Positions 34,777 through 47,050 of a DNA stretch of 64,000 bases are shown here, piece by piece. The first letter of the stretch is position 1, and each line of letters starts with the position of its first letter. The position numbers were made by a program, and so were the translations under genes. Below the pieces are notes generated by a model. It saw only the letters and a program-made list of their open reading frames with translations. It did not search any database and was not told the DNA's origin. Location of the stretch: the NCBI GenBank assembly GCA_016802295.1, contig JAESIW010000180.1, positions 3,641,975 through 3,705,974 of the forward strand, given 5' to 3'. This stretch comes from Brachionus rotundiformis. Its lineage: Eukaryota > Rotifera > Eurotatoria > Ploima > Brachionidae.

Positions 34777-35747
34777 TTAAAAAAAATGATTTTCAAGTTG
34801 AAAATCATTTTCTAAATCAGTTAAATTACTACTTTCTGCGCTAAAATCAAAAATTTGATTTGTAAGAAGCGACAAATCCAAGTTATCAAATTCATTTTCA
34901 CCATTCAAATCAAATACGCTGCCAGCTTCATTTTGGCACTGTAAATTTTCTTTATTTAGAATCCATTTATCACTATAAGATGTGTTTGAATGAGAATTGT
35001 TTTGGTAAAAATTGTTCAATTTACAGTTCTGATCATTTTTAACAAAATATGAATTATCAGTGAATTGAGACACTTGAGTTTCATGCACAGTTTCCAAATG
35101 ATTATTTTTTAAATTATCTGATGACTGATATTTCGGCATTACAAAATTTACATTTGTCAAATTTTCATATCTATAGTCACTATGTGAATATGATTGAGAT
35201 GCATTTTGGTCACAATGATTGGTATATACAGCAAAAGCTTTTGACTGAATATTTGCCAAATTGTTACCATCTTCAAAATTTCGTAATGAGCTATCAGATC
35301 TATTATTAATTTTTGAAAAATTAGTCGAGTCGATTGCAAAGTATTTTAAGCTTCCTCTATTAACAATCAAATTTGAAATAGATAAATCAGTTTTTTGACA
35401 ATTCAATGTGCTTAGGTTGAGTTCTTTCTTTTTGCTGGAACTTTTCTCATTTCTTCTAAACTTGGCTCTTCTATTCTGGAACCAAATCTAATTACAATAT
35501 TTAATAATAAAAAATACTCTTTAATGGCTTCAGAATATCTTACTTGAACTTTATCTTCAGTCAGACCGGTCTGCTCAGCAATTTCTTCTCTAATATAGGT
35601 ATCGGGATAATGTGTTTTTTCGAACACCTTTTCCAAAGTATCTAGTTGCTCTGGTTCGAACGAAGTGCGAAACCGGCGATTTTGTTTTGTTTTATGATTT
35701 TTAGGTTCTTGGTTTAAATGGCAAGAAATGTAAGAGCTGTTTATCAT
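34777..35747 (-). CDS. Paired-class (PRD-like) homeobox transcription factor
   Basis: DNA-binding transcription factor acting in the nucleus, probably developmental. Exons 35544-35747 and 34777-35487 join in phase 0 to 304 residues. The homeodomain lies at about 23-82: RRFRTSFEPEQLDTLEKVFE, then KTHYPDTYIREEIAEQTGLT, then IWFQNRRAKFRRNEK across the splice junction. The intron falls between homeodomain positions 46 and 47, a site common in PRD-class genes. Position 50 is Gln, so it is not a Lys50 or Ser50 (Pax) type. The ending RRAKFRRNEK resembles PRRX proteins best, but the first helix is divergent. The C-terminal 220 residues are Asn/Ser-rich with an acidic end (DLENDFQLENHFF); no paired box or OAR motif is seen. 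ATG 35747 is chosen. Confidence 0.87.
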
Positions 35748-37393
35748 TTTGAAGCTATTAAGCTGGTTGTAAAATATTGTCAAGCTATTAATTTGCTAAT
35801 AGTTTATTGACGTTTGGTAAATTTATCATCAAATTTTTTTTTAATTGAATCAAAATAAGATAAAAGAATTTATCTTAAAAGTGAACAATTTAAATTTAGC
35901 ATACAATATTCAACGACTTGAAATAAAGAAGATAAGAATTTAAGATATAGCACAGTTTTGAATCAAAATAACAATAAATTAATAAAAATTAATTATTAGC
36001 TAAAGAACTTAATTTAAGTAGGCTTCCCAAATATTTTGTATGTCTTAATCATTTGATTTATGCTGCTAGGTATCCGAATTATTTGGAAAAATTTTTTACT
36101 TTCCTTGTCTATAGACATGAATCCATCATCTAAATTAGCTAAAATCTAAGACATTATTATAGTTTAATAAAATGAATCTTATCATAAAATACAATTTCAT
36201 TTTTAAATATTGATAAGTAAAATGAAACCGTATAAACTTTTAAGACAAAACTAAATCTTTAATTTATGCGCTTTTTATTTTATTTAGCCAAAATTTAGTT
36301 TTTAAATTGTAATCATTCACATTAGTGCAATAAATTAACTCAGTTACTTATCTTATTATTTAGGCTTAATTATATTCTAATTATAAATAGACCACTCACT
36401 TCTGCAAGATGAAAGAACTCATTCTGGGACAGAACGATAAAAAAATGCGAATTTTTCTTATAAATGTTTTGAATTAAGGACTTTTTAATATTCAAGTATA
36501 TTAAGTTATCATAAAAATGCTTAAGCCGGATCCTGAATTCCGATCAAACACTAAATTAGATATCTTAAAAAGCTCATTACTCACAAATCATTTTCATCGT
36601 TTTTCAAGGATAAATTTTTTTCCTAATAGACTCAAAAAAAAAACTTTATAATTTAAAATAATTTTATCTTGAGTAAATTTTAAAAAGATAAACAAAAATT
36701 TAAGGAAATAATATATTGATATACCCATTGTTTCAAAACGAATAAAATAAATATATATTAATTTAGAGTAAAAGAAAACTTTTTTATAATTTTTTATATT
36801 TTGAAAAATTTTGAAACAATGAAAAGTTCTTAAAAATAAAATCAATCTGTTAACTTAAAAACAAACCAATTTTCTATTTTATTTTATCCAGCTGATTCTT
36901 CAGTATTGTTAATTCATTTATTATTTTCAAAAGTTGAATTTGAAAAAATTATAAAACTTTATTACGAAGTCCAATTTTCAAGTCTAAATACATTCAATAA
37001 TTTAATTACCTTTGCTACTGAACTTTTTATGTTTTTTTACAAATAACTAATTAAAATAGTAAAATAATCCTCAACATTTTATTATGTCATGACAAAAAAT
37101 CACCGATAAACTTTTCTTATTTCAAATCAAAAATTGAAAATAATCTTTTTGAAAATTAAGAAATTAAAATTTTTTTTCTAAAAAATATTTCCTATCATTT
37201 GTTAGCGCGATTAGTAATTAAAATGTCTAGCGTGTATTTTCGTTTTTATTCTAAAGAAAAAATAATTTAATTAAGTAAATTAATATCGATAAATAATCCG
37301 TCAATTCGCTTTTATTAATTGTTTAACTTTTTTAATGGCAGGTGATTTAAATAAGTAAAAAATACAACATTTTTAGTCATAGGTGATGTGTAT
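35748..37393. other. Gene-free stretch
   Basis: About 1.6 kb upstream of the homeobox gene and downstream of PSMA7. AT-rich; open frames here are short, low-complexity Phe/Ile/Lys strings with no sign of coding. Probably holds the homeobox promoter. Confidence 0.5.
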
Positions 37394-38289
37394 TTATAGC
37401 TTCTTTTGTGATTTTTTTTCAGCTTCAGCCTCATTTTCCTTTTCAATTTCTGCCATAATTACTTCAATTTCTTCAGCTTTCATCATCTTAGGAACCAAAA
37501 AAATTAAAATTTCTATCCAGATGAGGGTTAAATTTTACCTCAAGAGGTCTGTTTCGTCTTGCCACGGCGATTTCAACATTTTTAGCTCCAGATTGGACAA
37601 CTTCAAGCAAAGCACGAATACACAACTTTACACAGGCAGCATCAGAGTTATAAGTATCTTCAGTATAATTTTTTTCTAAAAATTCTCTGACTGAATTAGC
37701 ACTTCTGCCGATCGCATTTGCTTTCCATTCATGGTAGGTTCCACTTGGATCTGTTTGGTATAAATGAGAAGTACCATCATAGTCAAAACCTACAATTAGA
37801 GCTGACAAACCAAATGGACGACGACCACGGCCTTGGGTATATTTCTGAACAAATTTAGCTTCAGCTCAAAAAGCTTAGTTAATAAAATACTTGTTGCAAA
37901 TTGGCAATGTATCTGGTAATGTACTCAACTGTTACTGGATCCTCTACAGTTAGCTTATAACTTTGACACTCAATTCGAGCTTTTTGAATCAAAACTCGGG
38001 CGTCAGCGGTTAAACCAGCAAAAGCCATAGATACATGGTCATCCAAACTGCAAATTTTTCTCACAGTTCTATCATCTTGCAGCATTGCGACAGCTTTTTT
38101 TTCAACACCCAACACGACTATGTCTTTTCCTCGAACACCCACCTATAATTTAAAGTTAAAGATCGTGTCTTTAGATTAAATAATGATACTAACAGCTGTT
38201 GATCCTTTTTTGACCGCCTCTTGAGCGTATTCTACTTGGAACAAGTGACCATCTGGTGAAAATACTGTAATAGCTGTATCATAACTCAT
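37394..38289 (-). CDS. PSMA7: Proteasome subunit alpha type-7 (alpha-4)
   Basis: Subunit alpha-4 of the outer ring of the 20S proteasome. Four exons, 38194-38289, 37891-38142, 37539-37844 and 37394-37486, join in frame to 248 residues, exactly the human length. Seen: the proteasome alpha N-terminal signature SYDTAITVFSPDGHLFQVEY then AQEAVKKGSTAVGVRGKD, IVVLGVEKKAVAMLQDDRTV, FAGLTADARVLI, VEDPVTVEYITRYIANLQQ, QTDPSGTYHEWKANAIGR and VREFLEKNYTEDTY. The tail is the expected Lys/Glu-rich run. Alpha subunits have no catalytic Thr. Residue-level similarity to the human subunit is very high, so both the identity and the splice sites are secure. Confidence 0.98.
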
Positions 38290-39932
38290 TTCTTATTTTA
38301 ATTATTAGTGTATCTAAATTAAATTAAAATAAATTGAATTCTGAATTCCGATTCTTTTAATCATTAGTTATAATTCAAATTTAAATAATCATCATATCAA
38401 ATGTAAAAAGAAATTAAATAAAATTTGCAATTTTTTTCTTAAGTTACCATGTCTCTGAATATAATGTTTAAAAAATTTGAAAATTCAAATGCGCTTTGTT
38501 AAGACATTAATTAGACAAAATTATGACAATGATTATTAATTTTGCATGCATGCGTTTGCTCGAACAAGTATATTTTTAGTCTTTCATAAATACTCTTTTT
38601 TAATTTTTAATACTTAAAAAAAATTATTAAATTTTTCATTAAAAAGATTCAATTCATGTAACCAGTTAAAAAATATCAATTAGGACAAAATCTAAATTCA
38701 ATTTCCAAACTATTTGTATTTAAATCAAATTTAAAATATAGTTAGTTTGTTTTTAATTGAGTTATTTGGTAACTAACGATCTTGATTATCTCATTTTATG
38801 TATCTTTATAGGATTCTTTACAGAAATTTACAAGATCTTTTTATAAATTAACAAACTCGTATGACAATTTGACCAGATTTTGTGAAGATGTTTTAGTTAA
38901 GCCTTTACCTTCATTTTAATTTTAGTGATTTATTTTGAAATAAAAAACATTTTTATCTTGAGTTCAATTTTTTAAATCTAATATAAAAAATATTCATTAT
39001 TTTATCAAGCTCTAGTTTCTAATCCTTCTAATATATATTTGCTTTACTTAATGTCCTTTTATTACTATTATCATCTTAAATGATGCCTTCATCTCTCCTT
39101 TATCTTTACTCGTTAGTCAATTATGAGATTAATTTATTTTATAAAAGCTTTTAACAAAAAAATATCAGATTTTTTTTCACAAATCTAAATTTTCTTGTTC
39201 TCACTTTCATCAGGTTAAGCTGATTTTCCAGATGCTGTAACTGCCAGACATGGTTTTTAAAAGACTAGTTTAACAATGGCAGTCTAAGTGTGTTCTAGTC
39301 AAGCGTTAAATTCATTGTAAATAGTTATTACAGAACCACACTGCCACGAAGTAATGATTTTTTGGAATTTACCATTCATGTTAGGATGTCACAGCAAGAA
39401 CTATATCAAACTTTCTATCTATGTGTTTTATTACTTAATTCCCAAAAAATTTTAAAATGCAGCCTGCTTCATCAGAATTTAAATTTAAGATATTTATTGT
39501 TTAGTCTTAAGAATTTCTAATCTTCCAGGAATAAAGTTCGAATTCAAATCAAGATACCGAAAAGATTCCTATAGATATTTTGATATTATTCCTTTTTTAA
39601 TTTCTTAAAGAAAATTGTAATTAATTAAAAATAATCTTTATTTATCTACATTTTCAATTAACTATTTTTATAATAAGTGAAAAAATAAAAATTTAAAAGA
39701 ATAAATAAAATTAAATTAACAGAAGAATTTTAAAAACTTAAAGACACATTTTGCTTTATAGACAATTTTTTCAATCTAAAATTACTTAGAAATGAAAAAG
39801 TTTGATAAGTTTATTTTTGAAAATTTATATTTGAAGACAGAATGGACGACATAATTCATTCATGAACAAATTTTCTATTTCAAAATTTAAAATTCTATCA
39901 AAAAGTTATCCAATTTAAAATATTAAATACAA
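38290..39932. other. Gene-free stretch between divergent genes
   Basis: About 1.6 kb between the PSMA7 start and the CIP2A-like start, so it should hold two promoters. A less AT-biased segment near 39200-39440 contains a possible short inverted motif (GATGCTGTAACTGCCAGACA and AACAATGGCAGTCTAAGTGT) but no gene is recognised. Confidence 0.45.
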
Positions 39933-42900
39933 ATGAAAACTAAGACAATTGCAATAGATAAACAACTATCAGAGAACGAATATGACTTGGATAGTATTGA
40001 CTATTCAGCCAGTAGGTCTGAGCTAAGTTCCATTTTTAATAAGCTAGTCAAAAAATTAATGAACAAATACGAAATTTATTCAAAATCAAGACAAAAAGAG
40101 ATAAACAAGGCGACAGACAACAACGAGTCCACCAAAATAATCGATGATATTGAAAACTTTGAAGAAAAATCAAATAGCTCCAATATAATCGAACTTGATG
40201 AATTGCTCCAATCTTTTGACAAACTGATAGAATTTATTCTTACTTTAAAACAGCAAAATTCATTTGTTCTATTGACAATATTTCAAAAAACAAATTTGAT
40301 TGTTATTCATTTGGTAGAATTTCTAAATAAATTACTAAATAATTTTTATCAAAAAAATGAATTCAATTCTGCCTACAATTCCATATCTTCTTCACTCGAG
40401 CAAAAGTCAGACCAAGTTGAATTTAATACTTGCATTGTTGGGAAAACAATTCAATTACTTCATGTAATAACAAGTAATGAATAGACCATTAACCAAATTT
40501 TTATACATATTATACATTTTTCAGACCAGTCTCAAAATAATGATGATGAGTCGACAATATATTGCTGTAATTTATTAACAAGCAGCTTCAACTTCACTAG
40601 CTCAATAGCAAATATAATTTTAATTAGTGGACCACAGGATCAAAAGCCATTTCTAAATGACCAATATTTGAAAGCTTGTTTTGATTTAATGAATAATCTA
40701 ACATTCAATAACCCACTATTCACTATTGATGTTTACATTAAAAAATTTATTTTTTATCTCGTAGATCAGATGTGAGTCGATTTTACCAAATTTTGTTTCT
40801 TGAAAATTAATTTTCTTTTCAAGCACAAGATCTGATTTAAGGCCTTATTATTTCCAATTTTTATCAAATATTCTAAGAAATGAAGAACTTGAAGTGTCCA
40901 AAATTTTCAAATCTATGGTTTTGGTTACTTTTTTTTTTTTTCAAATTACTAATTTATTGAAAAAGGATGATTCTATAACAAGAAAGTTGTATCGCCAGCT
41001 TATTTCCATTATCAAAGAGAACACAAATGGCCTAGTTCTTCTATCTTTGATTATCTTGATTAAACTAGAATACTCGGATCTGTTTGCCATTGTTTTACCA
41101 ATTAAGCTCAAGACAAACTCAATCTATGAACCAATTGATTGTGCCATGTCCGCGTTGAACGAGCTAAATATAAATAAAAAAATGAATTCCTCTTTACAAA
41201 GGTTGAATGCTTTGAATTTTTTGTATGAATTTGTGAGATGCGAGCCTGTTAAGTGTTTATTGGAAGGGTAAATTTAAAAAAATAAAAAGATTTTTTTTTC
41301 AAAATTCTCTTTTTTTTTATAAAAAGAAATGATGACTACATTGACGTTTTGATGTTTAGGCTTAACCAATTATTGGTACTTAGCCTGCCTGAATCGCAGT
41401 TTCCCTTGAACATTTCTACCAAAATTATAAAAATTTTCGACCAATTGATTGTATCTAGTGAAAAATTTGCCAAAAAGCAATTCAGGATTATATTTGATAC
41501 AAAAAACTTTGTTGAATCTGGCTCTAAAAAATTACGCGATATGGCCCTATCGACAAAATTGAAGTCAAATATATCCGAATATAAATATGTGGTAGAGTAT
41601 TTTTTGAAAATTTTGGATATTAAAAACGGAGATAAATTGGATGAAGATGGCCAATTCTTGACAAGGAATTCTTCGTTTTATTGTGTATTTTTGGAACATA
41701 TGCTGAATCTTTTTAAGGTAATTTTTTTTTAATTTTGCACTAAATCAAAATAATTTTTTCTGTATTAATCTTATCTTAAAAAATTTTAAATCATAACAGT
41801 AAATTTTTAATTATTTTCAAAAAAAATATTTTAAGTTTTTTATTAAATGATAATGATTTTATAAACAAATTTTTTAAAGGAATTTAATGAAAAAATGCAT
41901 CTATTCCAAAATAGGAAATTAATCTAAAGAATAGAAAAGTCTTCATTTTTTTAGAATTAAAATAGAACCATTTTTTAAAGATTTCTTTTCATAAATTCAC
42001 TTGTAACATGAGAAATAAAATTTAGTTAAAATTTAATTTTTTGTAACCATATAAATATGTATTAGGTTTGAGCTTTGCAAGTTATTTTGATAATTTAAAA
42101 TAAAAATAGTCAATTTGAATTAAGAAATTGCAGAGTATGGACAATTTTTAACTTTAAAAAATTGTCTAAAATTACCTAGTAATAGGAGCTATGAGACTGC
42201 AGCATATAAATATATACTAATTCCTTCCGGCATTTAGCTCTATAAGAGCAATGGCAGTCTTTTCTTTCTTTGTTCAATATCACACACTTCTCTGTCGATA
42301 CCAGTTTTAAAGTCATTAACCGTCTCTGGAATAACTTTCTGGTAGAGCATTCCACTTTAAACCACTCTTTTGGTCAGAAAGTTATATATTGATGAAGCTT
42401 GTTTGCAAATTTCTTTCTCTAGTTTCATGTTATGTTTTCCCATTAAGTCTGGATTCAAACTTGTAGCCAGGTTCACAAATTTCATTTGGCTGATCTTCTC
42501 ATGACGGTTGACTATTTTGAACATTTGAATAAGATTCCCTCCTGTTCTATGATCTTTAAACCCATTAAGTCCAAAGTTCTTAGACTTTCTTGGTATGCCT
42601 TTTCCTTCAAACATTGGACTAGCTTTGTCGCTTTTCTTGAACTCTTTCGCTGATGTTTATACCAGCTTTTCTTGAAGAGTTCCGAATACTTACAGCGTAT
42701 TCAAGGTGCGGTCTGACAAGTTCTTTGAATAACGATCTAAAAGTTTCTTTATCCAAACACACGAACGCAATCCTGATTTGACCTAACACTCGGTTGGCTT
42801 TATATGCCGCAGATGAACATTGTTTGTTCTATTTTAGGTCATTAGATACAACTACGCCGAGGTCCTTCTCTTTGACAGTGAAGAGTCACTGCCCTATCCA

Positions 42901-45221
42901 ATATTGGAACTGTATATCCAGCTTTATATCTTTTTCGACCAATATACATTGTTTCAAACTTTAATACATTAAGTTCAGTAGACCATTTTGCTGTCCAGTT
43001 ACTTAATTTAAAGAGATCATCCTGAAGTTGAGTCGATCTTAATTCATTCTTCTTATTTTCAAGTCGTCTGCATATAAAAAACATGGACTTTGAATTGAAT
43101 CCAAAAGATCGTTTATGTAAATAATAAACAAAATCGGATCCAAAACTGACCCTTGAAGGACGCCACTAGTGACCACTTCCCATTCTGAAACTACATCACC
43201 AAGAACTAATCTCTGCTTCGTATTAAGAAGAAACGATTTAAACCAATAATATGGTTCATTTACAAAACCTTTTGCTCTTAATTTTATTAAAAGTTTTCTA
43301 TGCAAACTAAATTAGATTTGTGGTGAATAATTTGCCTGGCATAAAACTTTACTGCTTCTCGTTGATTAACTTGTTCATTGATAAGGAAGCCATGATCTCA
43401 TCCCGTAAGATTTTCTCCATAACTTTACCAACTATCGATGTTAATTAGACTGGTCTATTGTTTGAAACAGTATTTTGGTACGCTTTTATGCAGGGATGAA
43501 ACATTGGCTTGTTTCCAACAATTGGGCAAACACCATCAGAGTAAGACTTTGACCATTTATCATGTAAAATAAGTCCAATTTTTTAATGTATTATTTTTTA
43601 TTTAGTTATCATTTTACATAAATTTAAACTCATTATTATCTTTTTAAGCTTTTTGATAGTTAATTTGGTTAATTTTATTTAAAAATTTAAATTTTCACCA
43701 AAAATTTGATGTCACAACAAATAATAATTAAAAAACTTATATTTTTTATAAAGAAAAACGAAAATTTTGATCTTAACATTGAAGCGAATGACTCGTCAAA
43801 AATTATGTCAGCCCTGATAGGAAATTTCTGCTATATCAATACATTTTATTCAGATCCAAGTCACTCAAATGATTCAGTCACAGAAACAAATATTGACAAA
43901 ATATCATTTTTTAATATGGGTCTGATAGATTCGACTCTTAGGCTACTAAAGCATGTCGACCATAAGTTTGATAAGTTTATACATATTATGCTTGATGCTA
44001 TTGAACAAAATATTTGGCAAAAAGAAAACAACTCAATTCAGACCGAACTTAGCTTTGGAAATTACATGGCTGCGTGCAAAATTCTAACTAGGCTTTTTTT
44101 GAACAATATACTCAACTTAGAGGACGAGACGCAGCAAGAAAAAGCAGCTAACTTAATAAAGGTAAAACAAATATAATAAATATAATAAACTCAATTTATA
44201 TTTAAAAAAATTTAGGACTGTCGATTGACCAAAGCAGTGTCTTATCTCACATCTAAATCAAGTGAATACATGCATCGTCTACTGGCTTATGAATTCTTAT
44301 TTGATTGTGAACATCTTAATAAAAAAATGAATCAGTCTGGAACATATTTTCTAAATGCGTAAGATTCTTGGTCAAAAATTATCAAACCAATTAGACTAAA
44401 CTTGTATTTCAATCAGAATTGTAAATTCAGGTTTAAAGTTAGGACCTGGTCAATTGTCGATAACTCACGGTGTACCAGAAACAATTAAGTATTCAATGTC
44501 AGCCGTGGAGAACAATAAGGAAATTCCTTACATGAAAAGAGTTTCTGACAATGGCGATTTGGATAATCTATTTGATTTCTATGATTTTAAGCTAAATGAG
44601 AAAATTCGACAAGAGACACATCTGATAAACACATTAAACCAATATGTTTATAATAGTTTGCTTAAAGAGGCTGAATTTAAGGCATTACGTGATCAAATAA
44701 GAGTCCTAGCTCAAAAAGAAGCTCGATTTAAGAAAGAATTGGAAATTGTTCAAAATAAAAACTCTGACTTTGAATTAAAATACAAAGACATGATAAAACT
44801 AAAAAGTAATTTGGAAAAAGATAATGAAAATATGAAAGAAATGTGCGCCAAATTGGCTATTGAAAACGAAAGCTTTAAAGAAAAATGCCTCAATTTGGAA
44901 AAGCAAATTGAACAAGTTGAGAAAGACAATGAGGAAACTGTGGTTTCGTTGCAACAATTGATTGAAAAAGAGGCCTCGGTTAAAAAAGAACTGCATTCAA
45001 AACTAAAAGATAGCATTCAAAAAATATCAGATCTTGAACAAAGCAGAAACGTATTGGAAACTAGGAAAAAAGATTTGGAAGCAAAATTGGAACAGGTGGA
45101 AAGCGATTTTGGCGAAAAAAATTCCCAATTCGACGCTATGAAGAAAGAATATGATGCCTTGAAAAGTGACCATGACAAGCTGAAGGCAATTTTATCTTAT
45201 GTCAAAGAAAATTATAAATAA
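39933..45221 (+). CDS. CIP2A-like armadillo and coiled-coil protein
   Basis: CIP2A inhibits PP2A and acts with TOPBP1 in mitosis. Seven exons, 39933-40473, 40525-40771, 40824-41267, 41327-41717, 43754-44161, 44216-44358 and 44417-45221, join in frame to about 992 residues; human CIP2A has 905. The N-terminal two thirds are predicted helical repeats (Leu-rich blocks such as KLYRQLISIIKENTNGLVLL). The boundary DLDNLFDFYDFKLNEKIRQE resembles the CIP2A segment just before its coiled coil. The last 230 residues are one long coiled coil (for example MCAKLAIENESFKEKCLNLE). Another armadillo plus coiled-coil family, the vesicle tether p115/USO1, is the main alternative. The stretch near 40920-40965 (VLVTFFFFQITN) could be an unrecognised in-frame intron. 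The 2-kb fourth intron carries an antisense LINE. Confidence 0.6.
42190..43560 (-). mobile_element. Degenerate non-LTR retrotransposon (CR1/jockey-like), antisense in an intron
   Basis: On the minus strand, fragments of a LINE reverse transcriptase follow in the usual order but with frame changes and stops. Seen: a piece of the early palm (IVGKVMEKILRDEIMA), WFKSFLLNTKQRLVLGDVVS, SGVLQGSVLDPILFIIYIND, then the catalytic FLYADDLKI. Next come a frame shift, LNVLKFETMYIGRKRYKAGY, DLGVVVSNDLK, ANRVLGQIRIAF, LVRPHLEYAVSIR, and the C-terminal RTGGNLIQMFKIVN block. The 5' part (endonuclease) is missing. Frame breaks show it is inactive. It sits inside the large intron of the CIP2A-like gene in the opposite orientation. 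Confidence 0.88.
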
Positions 45222-45456
45222 ATGTGAATTTTATGTAAATAACCTAAAAAACAAATTTTAGAATTTAGACATGAATAAAATTGTAAATAAAAGTTAAGAT
45301 ATATTAAAAATAAAAAAAGCGTTTTATAATGCTTTTTTGGATGAAATATAATTTGATTTAACTTTTAAGATTTAATGAATGATTTGAACTAATAAAATAT
45401 TGATTAATGTAGAAATTTAAATTTAAAAGAAATCTTCCTATACAAAATACATAAGA
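45222..45456. other. Spacer before tRNA-Leu
   Basis: Short AT-rich 3' flank of the CIP2A-like gene with a small inverted repeat near 45320-45345 (AAAGCGTTTTATAATGCTTT) directly after the poly(A)-signal-like AATAAAAG. Nothing else seen. Confidence 0.4.
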
Positions 45457-45539
45457 GCCCGGGTGGCCGAGTGGTTAAGGCGTTGGACTTAAGATCCAAT
45501 TCACGAATGTGAGCATGGGTTCGATCCCCATCCCTGGCA
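45457..45539 (+). tRNA. tRNA-Leu(TAA)
   Basis: Class II tRNA of 83 bases with a long variable arm (ATTCACGAATGTGAGC) and no intron. The anticodon loop is CTTAAGA, giving TAA. D arm GGCCGAGTGGTTAAGGC and T arm ATGGGTTCGATCCCCAT are intact, and a T run follows. The acceptor stem GCCCGGG/CCCTGGC has one non-pairing position (C4 opposite T69); animal tRNA-Leu(TAA) usually has a paired base there. The gene is probably functional, though the mismatch leaves some doubt. Confidence 0.9.
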
Positions 45540-46803
45540 GTAATTTTTGTCATTTCATAATTAAATTAAAAAAATTATCAAAACTTATCATTATTTATCT
45601 GCTTTATTTTTCATAATCAATCATTTTTTAATTAAGCCTATTTGACAAGATTCTAAAAAATTGGAAAAAAAGAGAACGTTCAGCAATTTCTTGATTAATC
45701 AAGATAATTGATTTATTTCTTCTTAAATTTTTTTTATTTTCTAATTATACTTATTATACTTATTAATATTTTTTTAATTTTTTATGTTATAATTTGAATA
45801 GATTATTTGTTTAATTAGCGTTATAAATTTTTTATTATAAAAAAAACGAAAAATTTGCAGGAAAAAATATATTTTCTGGGATTGGTGTCTCTTCTCATCA
45901 ATCTTTTTAACTTATCTTGCAATAGTTTGTGATTATTTTCACATGAATTGCGCTCAATAATTATTCATGATGATTTTTGATAAATAATTTCGTGACTTAG
46001 ACCTCAAAGAATTATTTGAATTGAATTACGAGAATAATTATTTTTAGTCACAAATACAAAACACAGAAAAAAAATATAGTCAAAGATAAAAGTTCAGAAA
46101 ATTACTAATTTTTAATTTTTAAGTCTTTTTTATTAATCCGCCTGAATTTTATGATAAAAAAAAGAGTTGAAATTATGAATTTCCTAATTAATCAGACATT
46201 GCTAATACTATCAACATTGACAAAGCTTTTACGTCATTTTTTAGTCAATTCAAACTTAGTATTGGAAATGACACAAAAGCATGTACATCTGTTTGCATCA
46301 GAATTAAGTTTGTGTTGTAATTAACCTAAACTTTTGACTAAATAGGCCAAATTTTCAAAAATTAAATTATTCATTTGCCCATCTATAAATTAATTATTTA
46401 TTTTGTTTAGATATTTTATAAAAGAATAGTCTTTTCTTGATCTAATATTTAATTTTATTTCAACGTAAATCTTAATCAGCCGCAATTTTAATTTTTAGAT
46501 AAAGATAATAAATTTTAAAACGAGTTTAAATATTGATTAAATATTATTTTAAAACGGTATTGAATTTTCTAAGGGAAACAGTAACGGAAGGTGATATATT
46601 ATTAATTGTAATTTATTATCAGAACTTCAAATTAATATCTGAATCATATATTTGGTAATATTTTTATGAGATTTTATTTTTTTATCTGAAATTTAATCAA
46701 AAAGTCAAAATATGTTAATTAAAATTTAAGTACCTGCTGTTTAAATATTAAATACAAGGCTTTGTATTTTATTTTAAATGATAGTTGATTATATGGCATT
46801 AAG
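45540..46803. other. Gene-free stretch
   Basis: About 1.26 kb of AT-rich sequence after tRNA-Leu with no feature recognised. Confidence 0.5.
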
Positions 46804-46959
46804 ATGAATATAAAGAAGTCAAAATTAGCAGTTTTTGTGATTTTAATTATTTTAAATAATATTTTCAGTTTTTTCTATTTTGTTCAAAGAGACAAAGTAG
46901 AAAAGAATTTAATTAAACATCGACATAAAATTGTACATTTTGGAAAATATCAAAATTAA
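46804..46959 (+). CDS. Possible small membrane-anchored peptide
   Basis: Short complete frame of 51 residues starting at an ATG. It has a basic start (MNIKKSK), one hydrophobic helix (LAVFVILIILNNIFSFFYFV) and a basic, His-containing tail ending HFGKYQN. The layout is that of a signal-anchored small membrane protein. It lies 92 bases upstream of the calpain start and could equally be chance in AT-rich DNA, where Phe/Ile/Leu strings are common. No family recognised. Confidence 0.25.
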   Translation: MNIKKSKLAVFVILIILNNIFSFFYFVQRDKVEKNLIKHRHKIVHFGKYQN

Positions 46960-47050
46960 AAAATTAAAGATTCAATTAAACTTGAATTTTTTACTTTTAT
47001 AGAGCTTTATTTAAATAATAAATATTTTTCTTTTCAAACTTTGTCGAAAT

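Noticed and set aside
36594..36845. 83-codon frame upstream of the homeobox gene
   Set aside because: Phe/Ile/Lys string typical of AT-rich noncoding DNA; no domain and no neighbouring exon.
40894..40965. Possible extra 47-base intron within CIP2A-like exon 3
   Set aside because: The frame is open through it, and the donor/acceptor choice (GTTTTGG to AAAAAG) is weaker than reading through. Kept as one exon with a note.
39933..45221. Assignment to vesicle tether p115/USO1
   Set aside because: Armadillo plus coiled-coil layout would fit, but the boundary segment DLDNLFDFYDFKL resembles CIP2A more; kept as the alternative.
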